A stretch of DNA of 64,000 nucleotides from Nymphaea colorata (Eukaryota; Streptophyta; Magnoliopsida; Nymphaeales; Nymphaeaceae), in NCBI RefSeq assembly GCF_008831285.2, contig NC_045141.1, positions 18,658,848 to 18,722,847 on the forward strand, read 5' to 3'. A program made the translations under genes and the position numbers. Below, in pieces: positions 26,285 to 37,900 of this stretch (positions are counted from its first letter, which is position 1; every line of letters begins with the position of its first letter). The notes under the pieces are model-generated. The model did not search any database and was not told the origin of the DNA. It saw nothing but the letters and a program-made list of their open reading frames with translations.

Positions 26285-26289
<5 letters not shown>
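25182..26289. other. AT-rich intergenic stretch with no gene seen
   Basis: No supported gene. A locally GC-richer island at about 25833-25985 (CCGCCGACTCCGG onward) differs in composition from its surroundings, but I could not assign it. Near the right end, the sequence TTAATAAAGACTTTG sits immediately before a (TA)n tract and recurs at about 27041-27055 after another. Confidence 0.4.

Positions 26290-26362
<73 letters not shown>
26290..26362. repeat. (TA)n(GA)n compound microsatellite
   Basis: TA dinucleotides span 26290-26332 and GA dinucleotides 26333-26362, leading directly into the terminal repeat of a Micron-like element. Confidence 0.95.
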
Positions 26363-26368
<6 letters not shown>

Positions 26369-26747
26369 TAAAAACCAGACAGCTAGGTCAGGAATAAAAA
26401 CCCAGACCTTTTGATTTTGATTTTGATTTCTAAAGTGTTTTTTTGCAATCTAACTTTATTGATATGATCTTAAGATTGATGCAAAACATGCACTAAGTTG
26501 ATCATTTGGTAGACTTCAATGGTGTTTTTATAATAAGAAAAAAATGAACAGCCCCATGACATGGTAATAATAATAAAAAATCAATATTTTTCATTAAAAC
26601 AACTTGATTCAAAGCATGTTTTATATCAAAATGGTCTTTATGAATATATTAAGATGTTTATATTGTATTTAAAATAGTTTTGGAACAAAAAATCAATGGG
26701 TCTGGTTTTTATCCCTAGCCGAATTATATAGTTTTTACCAATTTCTC
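26363..26747 (+). mobile_element. Micron-like (TA)n-embedded element, family A copy 2
   Basis: A 385-bp non-coding element lies between (TA)n(GA)n and (TA)n (26748-26764). The left end reads GTTGGTAAAAACCAGAC, then ATAAAAACCCAGACC. The right end carries GGTCTGGTTTTTATC (26699-26713) and finishes GTTTTTACCAATT. The two ends form an imperfect inverted repeat of about 50 bp. Interior landmarks (GATTGATGCAAAAC, ACTTGATTCAAAGCATG) recur in the copies at 24806-25137 and 27930-28307. It resembles the rice Micron elements, which are known to target (TA)n microsatellites; kinship is inferred from the arrangement only. Confidence 0.7.
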
Positions 26748-26764
26748 ATATATATATATATATA
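26748..26764. repeat. (TA)n microsatellite
   Basis: A short TA run separates a family A element on its left from a family B segment on its right. Confidence 0.95.
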
Positions 26765-26955
26765 GTGTGATCAAAGTCATTCTTAACTTGCCAATTCTGG
26801 TTATTCCATTTGATATATTGTGATAGACAGATAAGAGGAAAATAAAGTGAAAAATGTGTGAACTAATACTAAATAATGAAAATGCTCACAACATTTTTTC
26901 ATTTTTTTCTCTCAACTATCCATCATGAATCCGACTTTGAGTACAATGATGCTGG
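26765..26955. mobile_element. Short (TA)n-bounded repeat family B, copy 2
   Basis: A segment of about 190 bp fills the gap between (TA)n at 26748-26764 and the (TA)n beginning at 26956. The block AAATGTGTGAACTAATACTA and the following AATGAAAATGCTCACAAC resemble the copy at 24281-24452. CCAATTCTGG here corresponds to CCAATTCACTGG there. No coding capacity. Confidence 0.5.

Positions 26956-27013
<58 letters not shown>
26956..27013. repeat. (TA)n microsatellite with one interruption
   Basis: TA dinucleotides run from 26956 to 27013, broken by a C at 26981. Confidence 0.95.
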
Positions 27014-27015
<2 letters not shown>

Positions 27016-27750
27016 CATTTTTCAGAAATATTCCATAACAAATTAATAAAGACTTTGGGCACATAGGTACAAATGGTTGATTGGTTGTGAGCATGTGAGT
27101 CACATGGCAATGCTGATCTGATCTGCTGCCTCAAATTTCAAAGGCAATACGAGGGGATGGAATTTCAGTGCCAGCTTGGTGATCACGTGGTCTGCTGAGG
27201 CACAAGTACTTACAAGTTGCTTTGTATTTTTAACATATACAGTTCATAAGTCATCCAAGCTTGATCACTTTATATTTAAGATCTATGGATTTGATCGGAC
27301 ATGCTTTTGCTGGCATGATAAAAGATTCATAGTGAAATTCATGATTCATGGATCTTATAAGATCCGCAATTGGAATCCTTCTAAATTGAGAAAATGTTGG
27401 ATTCAAAATCAAAGGAAAAGAAGGGTTTGATCTTGAATCTATAAAAATGAAATATGAAATCTTACAAAGGACAATACTTATATGACTTAGTACAGTAGAA
27501 GTCTCTCTCGTGCATTATATTCTGCTTGGTTTTCATTTGAACCGTAGATGTGACCAACCCGCTGTTAAAGATGTGGCAGAAATAAATATTAAAAAGATAT
27601 CCAATTTTATTGGTGTGCAAGATTATTGTATATACCACCATTCATAAACACCAGAATAAATAATATTCCTTCGGACAAGAGCAACCCCTTTTAATTTAAA
27701 TCCAAATTTGGTGCTATGGATTTCATGAACAAATCCATTAATCACACACA

Positions 27751-27926
<176 letters not shown>

Positions 27927-27929
27927 GGG

Positions 27930-28307
27930 AAAGTTGATAAAAACCATACCATTTGGGCAAGGGACAAAAACGCCGTACTCTTTAAAATTATTATTGTTAT
28001 TTTCCAATCTAAACTTGTAGATATAATCTAATAGTGACTTTGGTGAGAAACATATATTAAGTTGATTGGTTTTTTACTTAAATAAAATTTTTAATAATAA
28101 AAAATGATTGACCTTATAACACCAAAGTTTTCATAGTAGAAATATCATTTTTTTTACAATAATGACTTGAAATAAAGCATAATTTATACTAAATTAGTGT
28201 TTGTAAACAAATTAGAAAGTTCAAAATTAATTTTAAAACAACTTTTAGTATGGATTTAGGAGGTCTGGTTTTTATCTCTTATGCAAATGATATATTTTTA
28301 TATATTC
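27930..28307 (+). mobile_element. Micron-like (TA)n-embedded element, family A copy 3
   Basis: The left end reads GTTGATAAAAACCATACCA and the right end includes GGTCTGGTTTTTATC (28262-28276), identical to a 15-mer in the copy at 26363-26747. The ends form an imperfect inverted repeat: ATACCATTTG on the left against CAAATGATAT on the right. Interior landmarks ACTTGAAATAAAGCATAA and TTAAGTTGAT match the other copies. The left border is the 146-bp TA tract plus GA run; the right border is only a short TATATATT plus a GA run at 28308-28318. Confidence 0.68.
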
Positions 28308-29597
28308 GAGAGAGAGAGTGTGACTCGGGTACCAAAGGAAAAAAGAAATTCTTCCATTCAGCCCTTAAATGGACAAATTTTCAAGAAAAAAAAAAGTCAG
28401 ATGCCTTTTTCTTCTTCCGTCCGCAGCAATATTAAGGGTGAAAGTCATTCTTCTCCAAGGACGAAAGTAAGAATTTTAAATAATGTTTTGCCCAAGTGAA
28501 GCTGTACATACACATATTCTTTTTAAGGTCGACACCGATGTGCATCGAATGGATGTCCATATTATGAGGCATGGCAAATCTTTATCATCTATTCACTGCG
28601 TCACATATCTTGCAATACAATCTGCTTTGTGTGCACCAAATTAGTATATACCGTTCCAATTTTGATAATGTTTACGATTGTACATTGAAAAAGTCTCGAC
28701 TTCGGTACATAGTTGAAAAAGTCTCGACTTCGGTACATAGTTGACAAACCCGTGACTCAGACTCGAATCTGCAGATGGCCAGGCCATTGGGTTAGCGAGT
28801 CGACTAGCAACTCGCTAAGTCGACTATTCAAAATAACTATAATGTAGTTTTTAAACAGCTGAACAGGCGAGTCAGGGGCAAGTCCTGGCGATCCGAACTA
28901 ACTTGGGTGATTTGATAAGTATTGTACCTACACTACGATCAGAGCGGAATCAGAAATTTTTTATGAGGGGCCTAAACTGAAGTTTTTAAATTTTAATTAG
29001 GGCAAAAATATCATTGTTCAAAATTTTTATATATAACAAATGAAAATTTTTTAAATTCACATGTCAAATTTTTTTAATTCTTTTTTAATCATGTAATTTT
29101 CTATTTCACCGACACACCGTTTTCCACTTTCTTGTGCTGACCTTGTTTTTCTACTACTATTGTTATTACCACTCTTATTGCAAAAACATTGGGTTTTTTT
29201 TTATATTTAGTTAAAATGAAGAAAATATGGTCCACCTTAAGTCTAAATAACTAAGAACCAAACCCAACTGCAGGGGTGAGTGAAAATTATAATACTGAAT
29301 TCATGACATTAAATTTAAACCACATTGAAAGTTTGTGTGATTAATGTTTAAGACAAATAACATATATTTTTTTGGTCACATGACCAAAACTATATCACGA
29401 GAAGTGGATCCTGAAATTAATGCAGGTCCAAATCCAAATGGAAAAATTGGCGGGCGCGTTCGAACGGCCGGCGAAGCACGGCCCGGTTCAGTACTAAAAC
29501 CAAGCGCTGATGATCCGAGAACTCGGTTTTCGTGACGGTTACACCAGCCAGGCAAGCACCTCCGTCGCCATATTTCCGGCGATTGGCCACCCAGGCC
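28308..29597. other. Intergenic region, no gene seen
   Basis: AT-rich sequence containing a 28-bp tandem duplication at 28685-28740. The last 200 bases become GC-richer ahead of the uncertain small transcript at 29598. Confidence 0.45.
28685..28740. repeat. 28-bp perfect tandem duplication
   Basis: The unit beginning TTGAAAAAGTCTCGACTTCG and ending GTACATAG occurs twice, back to back and without mismatch (28685-28712 and 28713-28740). It continues into TTGA at the start of a third unit. Confidence 0.95.
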
Positions 29598-29977
29598 ATG
29601 GGTTGGGCCGTCGCCAGCGTGGCTCTCCCGATGGATTATGCTCCTTCCTCCTTCAGGCGCCTTGTCGGCGCTATCAACGCTGGCCGACTACCAGCTGAAT
29701 CTGTATCTCTCTTTCTCTCAAACGGAAACACCGACATCCATATTGATACATGTTTCATATGCAGGAGGGAGGGAAGAGATTCAAGAGAATGAAAGTATGC
29801 AGTGGTTTCCCTTCCTGGACAACTGCGGCCTCGGATGGGCAATCAACTGGTAATCTCCTCTCTTGTAGGTTAATGGCTTTGAGCTCTTCACTGATAATTT
29901 CCCTTCTCTTTCTCTGCGGTATTGTTTGTTTCTTTTTGGTGGTTTTCTTTCCTCTGTTTGTTCTTCATTGCGGCCAA

Positions 29978-30008
<31 letters not shown>

Positions 30009-32210
30009 AGCCATTGGTTGATGCATTCCGTTTCTTCTGTTCCTTTTGTGTCTGTAGTGATTGTGTTTGTTTCCACCATTAAGCCGGAGGTTAGGTGGCA
30101 CTTTTTTAACGTGGAAGATCTGTACGTAGACGATCGATATGGTTACATGTGTTGAATTTTGGACCTGTTGTTGATCATTAATACTTCTTTATAAGCGACT
30201 AAATCCGAGAGCCCCACTTGAGAATCTTCGCCATGTGAAACGGGTGGTGGTATATAAGTCCAACAACGATTTCAACTTGTTAGTATTATTGTTACCATTT
30301 ATCTGCAGTTTCACGATAATGCAACTTTGCATCTGCTGTTCGCTCTTTAAAACGCCTTCAAATTCTAAAACAGAATGATCGCACTGGTTGTATTTTCTAC
30401 CAGGCACCAGCGACTTTTTAGGAACTATAGGACCTTATGATTAATAGTGGTCATTCTGATCAGATTTCAGTTTCTTTTTTTTAAAAAAAAAAAATTATTA
30501 GGTGACTCTTCCGATATGGCACGAAAAGTTCATTCAAAAATAAATTTCATATCAGCCACATGAACAAGGTGATCAGTTACAGGAATGCCATGCAATCCAT
30601 GTATAACTTGCATTCCATCCTTGTTATTCTCTGTGTACCATTTTTATGTTGATGTTCTGCCCGATGCATGATGACTCTACAAAGTGAAAGTGAAAAAAAG
30701 AAAGAAAGAAAGAAAGAAAGAAACTTAAGATGTGATGTATGAAAGACTGTTTAACTTTATCAAGTACCACAGTTCCTAAATATTGCTAATTACTTGGCCC
30801 ATGTCATGGAAGTGTTTTTGCCTATAGAATACAGGTTGTGTATCGCAGTCAGGCTGCATTATGATATCCCTTTGAACCTTTCTGCCTTTCCTGCAAACTG
30901 ACTAAAACCTGGATCTAGTGTCCTGTGAATTGCATTTGCACAAAGACTCATGTTCTTGCTGTCTACGATTTGCATTTTAGTTGTTACAGTGCAGTAAAGA
31001 AAATTATCTCTCTTATGGAGTTGAATGTTGTGCCGCAACAGGCTCTGAAGTATGAATACTTTCATGTTCTGACCATATTACAACTTGAGCAGTAGCCTAT
31101 TATCATATTCGTAACAAGGACATGTACTAGAACTTTGTATACTGAATAATAGTGACGGTTTGATGATATTTTAGATGTTTAAGTCTTCATCTAACCTTCA
31201 ATATTATTATTGGTTTTCTTGTTTGGCATGTGTAAATTGAAAAATGAAGCCAAATTCAAGAAGTATGAGAAAGGACATAAAAAAGAATCAGTTTTCCATA
31301 AGAAGGCAAAAGTACGTTGAAGGCTGTTTTGTCCATAATAAGAAGATAAATTTTTTTTTTTTCCTCCCATCGGAAGAAAAACTGTTAGGAAAGAAAAAAG
31401 AGGAGGAGAAAGATATATTTAGCTGGTAGAAACAAATCTTCAATCCTTACATCTGTTAAAAATTTGTAAAAAATTTTCCCTTTGGAGACAGAGGCACTCA
31501 GGATAACATTGTTAATAACCTTTTCGTCATTTTTAAAATGGAATTTCCTCTTTCCGATGATCCTTCAAATCCAACTCACGTTGAACAAATTTTACTATAA
31601 TGAACTGATAACTTTTGGTCAATGTCTAACCAAGAACTATGGGAGCACCTAATAGCTTTCTTTTCAGATTCACTTTCTTATAATTCTTTCATTTTTCTGC
31701 TTACATAAGTAGAGATGGAGCATGTCGACCCAATGAGACAAAGGAGGCAATAATAATTAGTTTTATGTAACATAGCCACCTTAAAGCAGGAAAATTCTGG
31801 TTCTAATTGCAATAAGGAACTATTCCCCACAACGCTTACTCTTCGAATTCAAGACAGTCACCAATGATGTCCAAATCCAGTAATGCAGTAAAGTTCTCTC
31901 TGCAGCAAAAGCAACGCAATTAACTATTCCGTGAGGGATACTTGAAGTTGGCTGTGATTAGTCCTCCCTTAAGATTTCTGCAGAGATCAATGCATCAAAT
32001 TCCTTTGTTGCATAATTGTGCACGTAAGGACCCAGGATGGCAATTTTGTTTCCATATATGAGCCACCTGAGCTATTCAGAGGACACATTATGAAAAATAA
32101 GGGTTGCATGTCTTAAGACTCTTAGGCACTTCTTGTTGATTGACATTGTGCTCTTGTGATTTTTTGTCACATAGGTGGTATGGTGCTGCAGTCATCGTGG
32201 ATCCTTTGGT
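29598..32210 (+). CDS. Uncertain small gene, two or three exons, unknown function
   Basis: A GC-rich, codon-like segment starts with ATG at 29598 in good context (GGCCATGGG) and encodes MGWAVASVALPMDYAPSSF. Another frame stays open from 29638 through a donor at about 29849 (CAACTG/GTAATC) and contains MQWFPFLDNCGLGWAINW. That donor joins in frame with an acceptor at 32174 (CACATAG/GTGG), giving WYGAAVIVDPL and a stop soon after. A donor/acceptor pair at 29702/29762 would remove a 61-bp intron, but that changes the frame. I recognise no domain in any version. A (GT)n tract (29982-30008) falls in the proposed intron. It may be a real small gene, a gene fragment or a non-coding transcript. Confidence 0.25.
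29982..30008. repeat. (GT)n microsatellite
   Basis: About 13 GT dinucleotides. A short (AAAG)n run also occurs at 30694-30721. Confidence 0.95.
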
Positions 32211-34913
32211 GAGACATATGCAATGTCCATAGTTTTCAACAAAAGGTACTTTAATGCAGACCAGTCAGTCCCTTGTTTGGATGAGGCATATACAAAGTAC
32301 AAAATGTACTGTAACGCTTCCTGCCCGTTTCATTTCCTTTTCTGCATCTCTTATTGGCCGTCTGCTACAGTCCCTCCCACTTTTGCTTCCATGCCACCAT
32401 TTGCCGTCTTGCACTGCATCTCTTCTTTTCCTCCTCTGTACTCTGCCACCATGTCCATTACAAAATTATACATGTCAAACGCATATTCTTTTCCTTCCCA
32501 AACTCAGAAACTGATGCATTAGGGATTCGCCAATTTATTTGCAGGTGCTGTACATTTTCTTAGCTCATGGTCTGAAATGAACCAGGATTTTCTCCTTGAT
32601 TATTTGTGACATGGAAAAACTGCAATGCTTATGCTGCACCATGTAGACCATGTGTGCAATTTCAAGCACCAAAATGGTCCAACGGTAGACCATTCTTGCC
32701 AAGGGTCATGGTGCCCAGCAAATCCTGGTGAAGTTCCATATGAAACTGCAGACTGCAGGTAGACAGACAGAGGCTGCATTACAATCTTACCAATTAGAGT
32801 CTGGAAAGTTATCCATGGGAATGATCTGTACAGGAACGATCGACGTTTTGAAGGGTTCTTGATTTTGGCTACCGCAGTTGTCCCAACTTTTCACTTAAGG
32901 TCACTATTTTTAGAACAGAAACAAAAAAGTTGGCTTCCAAATGAAGTCTTTCTGTGAGCATGAAAAGATTGAAGTTAAGAATGCCTGAGAGTAGGCATTT
33001 CTCGAAGATGAGATTTTTGCCAAGAATATGAGCTACAATGGCATCAATGCGCTTCTGGGGATGCTAAACCAATAGAAGAAATCTCCTTAGAATGGCAGAA
33101 ACCAATGTTCTCCATGTATACAGGGGGTTAACGCGTGAAAAGTTGGTCTCCAATGCAAAAGATTAAGAATCTGATGGTCCTATACTTGTCTAGTAAGTAG
33201 GTGAAAAACAAGAAATGCATGTGAGAAATGATTCGTTTCGAGCAAGAATACAAGTTACGATGATCTAAATGTTGTTTGAGGCATTGATGCTGAAACTATA
33301 CTTAGCAAGAGAGAAACCATAGATAACAATGACGAAGAAGACACTAAAATGTATAATCATGCCTAAAAGAGGCTTAGATTATGAATGACAACAAAACTAG
33401 CCCAACGAATTCGGATTTCGCCTTCAAATGGAGCTGAAAGTGCTTATTTGCTGCTAAAGTTTCATTTTTTGATTTAAAAGCAACTTAAACTCGTGTACTT
33501 ATATAAAACATGCTTCTATATTCAACAAAACCCGCAACTTTTGAACCATAGTGGCTCTCATCGTCCAACTACTGTTTAGATCTGTCTCCGCTTGCATGCA
33601 ATTCGGTCGGCCTTATCTCCTCCTTGTAACGATGCAATCGTGGTGTTAACACGAAGCTCACTTTTCTTTCCAAATTTTGTTTTCTTTTTAGCTTCGCTTC
33701 TTGCTTCATGCGGTTTCTCTAAATGCTGAGGTTGATGCAAGTGTAATATTTTCTAATGTGAAGCGAAGACTAAGTTTTGAGTTCAAGCCTTGACCGCGCG
33801 CAATGTTTGTATCAAGAATTTGGATTCAAGATCCAAATTAAGGGCAAATCCCAAACTAAGTAAGTTTTATTCATTAATTAAAGATGGGGAAATTCACTTA
33901 AAAAAAATTAAAAAAGTATTTGAAAATCAATAATGAGTAGTTGAGGCTAAGAGCCTTAAGAACAATAAATTATGAGACACATGGCACTCGCTGAGTCCGC
34001 CAATTAATCAAATCGTATCGACCGGTTCAGACGAGTTGGCCAAAAGGACGAAAAAAACCCTAAAAGCGTTACCAAGTGGGGAGGCTGCGAGAGGGAGAAG
34101 ATCCGTCTTTTTTTGTTTTTCTTTTAATTTTTTCTTCCCAGTTTCCTTTCTGGCTTTCCCTCTTCTCTTGCTTCGCCCCGAATTTTCCTCTCCCTCTCTC
34201 TCTCTCTCTCGATTCTTCTTTTTTTTCCATCGATCTTTCTCACTTTTGCTTCCTCCATTTTTTCGGCGGTGACGAGAGAACGCGGCGGCCGAAAGGCTAA
34301 GGGTCTACCTCTTTTCATTCTCAATTGTCGTCGAGAAATCGTGAATTTCTACCGGTTATAGGGGCTTCCGTTTCGCATCTGAAAAGTGAAGTTCTTTTCC
34401 TCCATATTTTTCTCGCTTTCGGTTTTCTGCGCTGTGAATTCACGTCAAAAATCGTGGTTTTGGCGAAATTGTTGGTCCCGGCTTTCCTGATCATACCTTG
34501 AGTTCGTTTCGTGCTTTCTACTGTGAGATTGGGTACCTTGGCGTTTTAGTTCAGTTCTCTCTCTCTCCCCCCCCCCCCCTTTTTCGTTTTCTCTTTGGTT
34601 CCGTATCTGAAAACTTCGTGCTTTCTAAGCTTGGTTTCAAAGTTCTGGCATCGGCTATGCATTGTTGTTCCGTTTGACGGCAATTGCTTCTTTTTACTAC
34701 TTTTGCCCACATTTTTCCGTCTGTGTCGTTTTGTTGTGCTTCCTCGAGTAGGTCGATGTTAAAATTTGCGCGTTTTTTCTTGCTTTTGAGAAATCACTCT
34801 TTGCGGCTTCATCATCGTTACGTTAGTTGAATCCGAGGCATTCATCTTCTTGTTTGGTTTCCAATTTTCTGTTTTTTTCCCCTTCTTTTTTTTATAGTTC
34901 AGTTTCACTTTCT
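32211..34913. other. Intergenic region and presumed 5' leader of the RCC1 gene
   Basis: No gene was recognised in 32211-33990. From about 34000 the sequence becomes pyrimidine-rich (CT repeats at 34187-34210 and 34556-34568, long T/C runs), as is usual for plant promoters and 5' UTRs. A TTTATAG acceptor-like site at 34890-34896 just before the start codon would allow a leader intron. Short open frames here are low-complexity. Confidence 0.4.
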
Positions 34914-37900
34914 ATGGCGAATCGTGCGATTTGTTTAGAAGAGCTGCCAGCTCACTTACTTCTGGAAATCCTGAATTCGGGCCGCCTCCAAGCTGCTGAC
35001 CTTGCTCGTATAGAGGCCTCTTGTAGAACTTTTAGGGGCTGCCAAGCACTCCTATTCCCGTCAAAGTTTGGCTCGTTGGTCGAATTTGCTGCCTTTCAGC
35101 TCTGCAGATCAAATCCTATGTTCCAAGCTTTGCCTTCGACATCGCGTAGCGAGCTTTTTGATCGCTGTGGCGGGAAATGGAAGCTAGTCCTGAGATTTCT
35201 GCAGTCAGTTGAACAGGCATTCGGCACTGTCGAGACACCAACAGGCAATGTATTACTTCTTTTTGTCGTGTTCCAATTTTGTGCATATCTTACGTCAAAA
35301 TTTCCTGAGTATTGTCTATGTTTGTTGGTTGGTTGTGCACGGGTTTTCACTATTAACTGGTTTCGTTTTCTCTAATTAAGTTTTTACCTGTAGCGGTTTC
35401 TGTTTTTCATGTCTTCAAAACTTTTAGTTTTCTTCTACCTTTTGTGAGCATCCTTTGGTAGTACAGTGAAAATAGACTCCTGAAATCAATTCTTTGTCTA
35501 TCTAAATGTGCACCCAAATTGAAGCTGCGTCATGGTTTGCAATATGAGTCATCAACCTTGTCTTCCTTATGTGGATTGGATATTTTAAGTAGCAATGTTC
35601 ATTTTTATGTGTATGATTAAGTTTTGAATCATTTCACTGTTCAGCTTGACCATCAATACGCCTTTCATGAGTTTTCTAAGTCTTTTCTTGCCTTACATGT
35701 TTTGCCGTACATGAATTCTTCTACTATATATTTTTCTAGGTCCTTTGGTGTCCAAAGTGCACGCTTGAGGCACACGGTTCTTGCGTTTTCTCCTTATTCT
35801 GTTTTTTAGCCTTTCACTTTGTTGATCATCAGTTTTCTCTAGTTCTTATTATCTTTGATTAGCCACGCTTGACAGTGTGAATCTCAAGCTCATCAAAGTG
35901 GTTCCCAGTTGTTGAAGTTTCACTGTGACGAGGCTTTCTCTAGTCACCGAGAACGTCATCCATAGCTCTCAACCCATCTGAAATTCTGAATATATACTTC
36001 ACATGCGTCTCCTTCATGGTTCCAGTCTTTATTTGTTTCTCATGTGACCTGGCTGATTTTTTATATCTAAATGCTATTCAGTTGCAGCGTTTGCTGTTCA
36101 TCTTTTAGAAGCATTGCCACAAATATTGTTCTTGGGTTTTTAGCATGAGCATTTTCTTGTTCAAATATGAATCCATGATGATAATAATGAAAAAAGAGAA
36201 AACCGGCAAAAGGGGAAATGCAAAAAAATGCGGAAAAAATTTGAGATTAATTATTTTCCTTTTTTTTTATAATATTGCAAACCATTAGAAAAAATGAAAA
36301 AAACAAAAAAAATAAATGAATTGGAAGTGCTTGCAAGGTGCCCTTTGACCAAGATTTGTTTGCAAACATCAAGTTCATGCAGTTTTATATTTTGAACATA
36401 GCATAAATAGATATGTGCATGCTCCTTGTACAAATGGTACATTGATATATGTGTAGTTGGATGCATTTTGAATACCATTGAATGACTGTTCACATGCAAC
36501 TTGGCTGGATACATTTAGGCATTTGGTATTCATAGTTCTATTTTTTGGTGGATTACTGGATTGCTGACAGAGAGAGCATTTTGTATTTACAGTTTGAGAT
36601 CACTACAGGAAGATACCACACACTTTTAGTGGATGATTCATCTGCATATTCTTGTGGATCTAGTTTGTGTGGAGTTCTTGGTCATGGTTCAAATACAACA
36701 CAAAGTGGAGCATTCAGCCGCATTTCTTTTCCTTTTGGACTGACTGTGGTCCATGTTTCAGCATCCCATAACCATGCGGCTTTTGTCATGCAGTCAGGAG
36801 AGGTTTGTCCTTTTATGGCGTCCTCATTATCATGACCTCTTGCCATTCACCTTTTGTGAGTTAATTCTAATTATATTTTGTCTTATCATGTCCTTGCAAC
36901 TTTAATGCTATAGGTATTCACATGTGGAGATAATTCATCCTTTTGCTGTGGGCTTGGAGAAGTGGGGCATGCTATTTTTAGGCCAAGGCAAGTTGAAGCA
37001 CTGAAAAACATTCCTTGCAAGCAGGTATTATGTGGTGAAAGTCTTTTCTTGTTGAAGTTGTGATCAACTGACTCATGCTAGTTTCCTATTGCAACAAAGA
37101 ACAATAAATAAGTAAATATTTTGGAGCTTGAAGTTTACTGGACTGGAGAATCAAGCTTCATGATATGGTGTGGCTGATGTTTACTTTCTTATATCTTCTC
37201 TCTCTCTCTCTTACTCACATAATCAAAGGGCACCAGACGTGGTTGGCCTAGGTTGTTGGCTTCAGGCACCATGCTGAAGTTATGGGTGCATATGAATCGA
37301 GAACTAACTGGGCACGAGTTGGTCAGGCCCCTAAAAGGATGACCAGGGACTAAATGGCCCAAGTCAATCCCGGTCAGACTCCCAAAGTGTATAACGAATA
37401 AAAAAATATGGAATAAGGTGATAAAAGCATACATACATGTATATCTACACATACCTACATATGTGCATACATCCAAAGTCTTCTTGTCTTTGGGAGATTA
37501 CAGACAAGCTTTGGGAGATTCAAGCTTTTAACCTTTATGTCTGTATTCAGAAAGGTGAATTGCAACCAATTATCTATATGCACAGCTAATAAGCAAATCA
37601 TTTTTTTTCAATTGAAGGAAAAATTCATCTTTGCCTTTTTTGTCATTATGATGGGAACATTCTTTCTCTTTTCCAGGTTGCAACAGGCCTCAGTTTTACT
37701 GTCTTCCTTACAAGAAAAGGTCAAGTGTACACATGTGGAAGTAACTCTCATGGCCAACTTGGTCAGGGAGATACTATGGACCGGCCAACTCCAAAGAACG
37801 TTGAGTTATTTGACAATTTTGGTTCTGTCGTTCAAGTTGCTGCGGGAACAAGCTACACCCTTGCTGTTACTGAAGATGGAATTGTTTATTCATTTGGATA

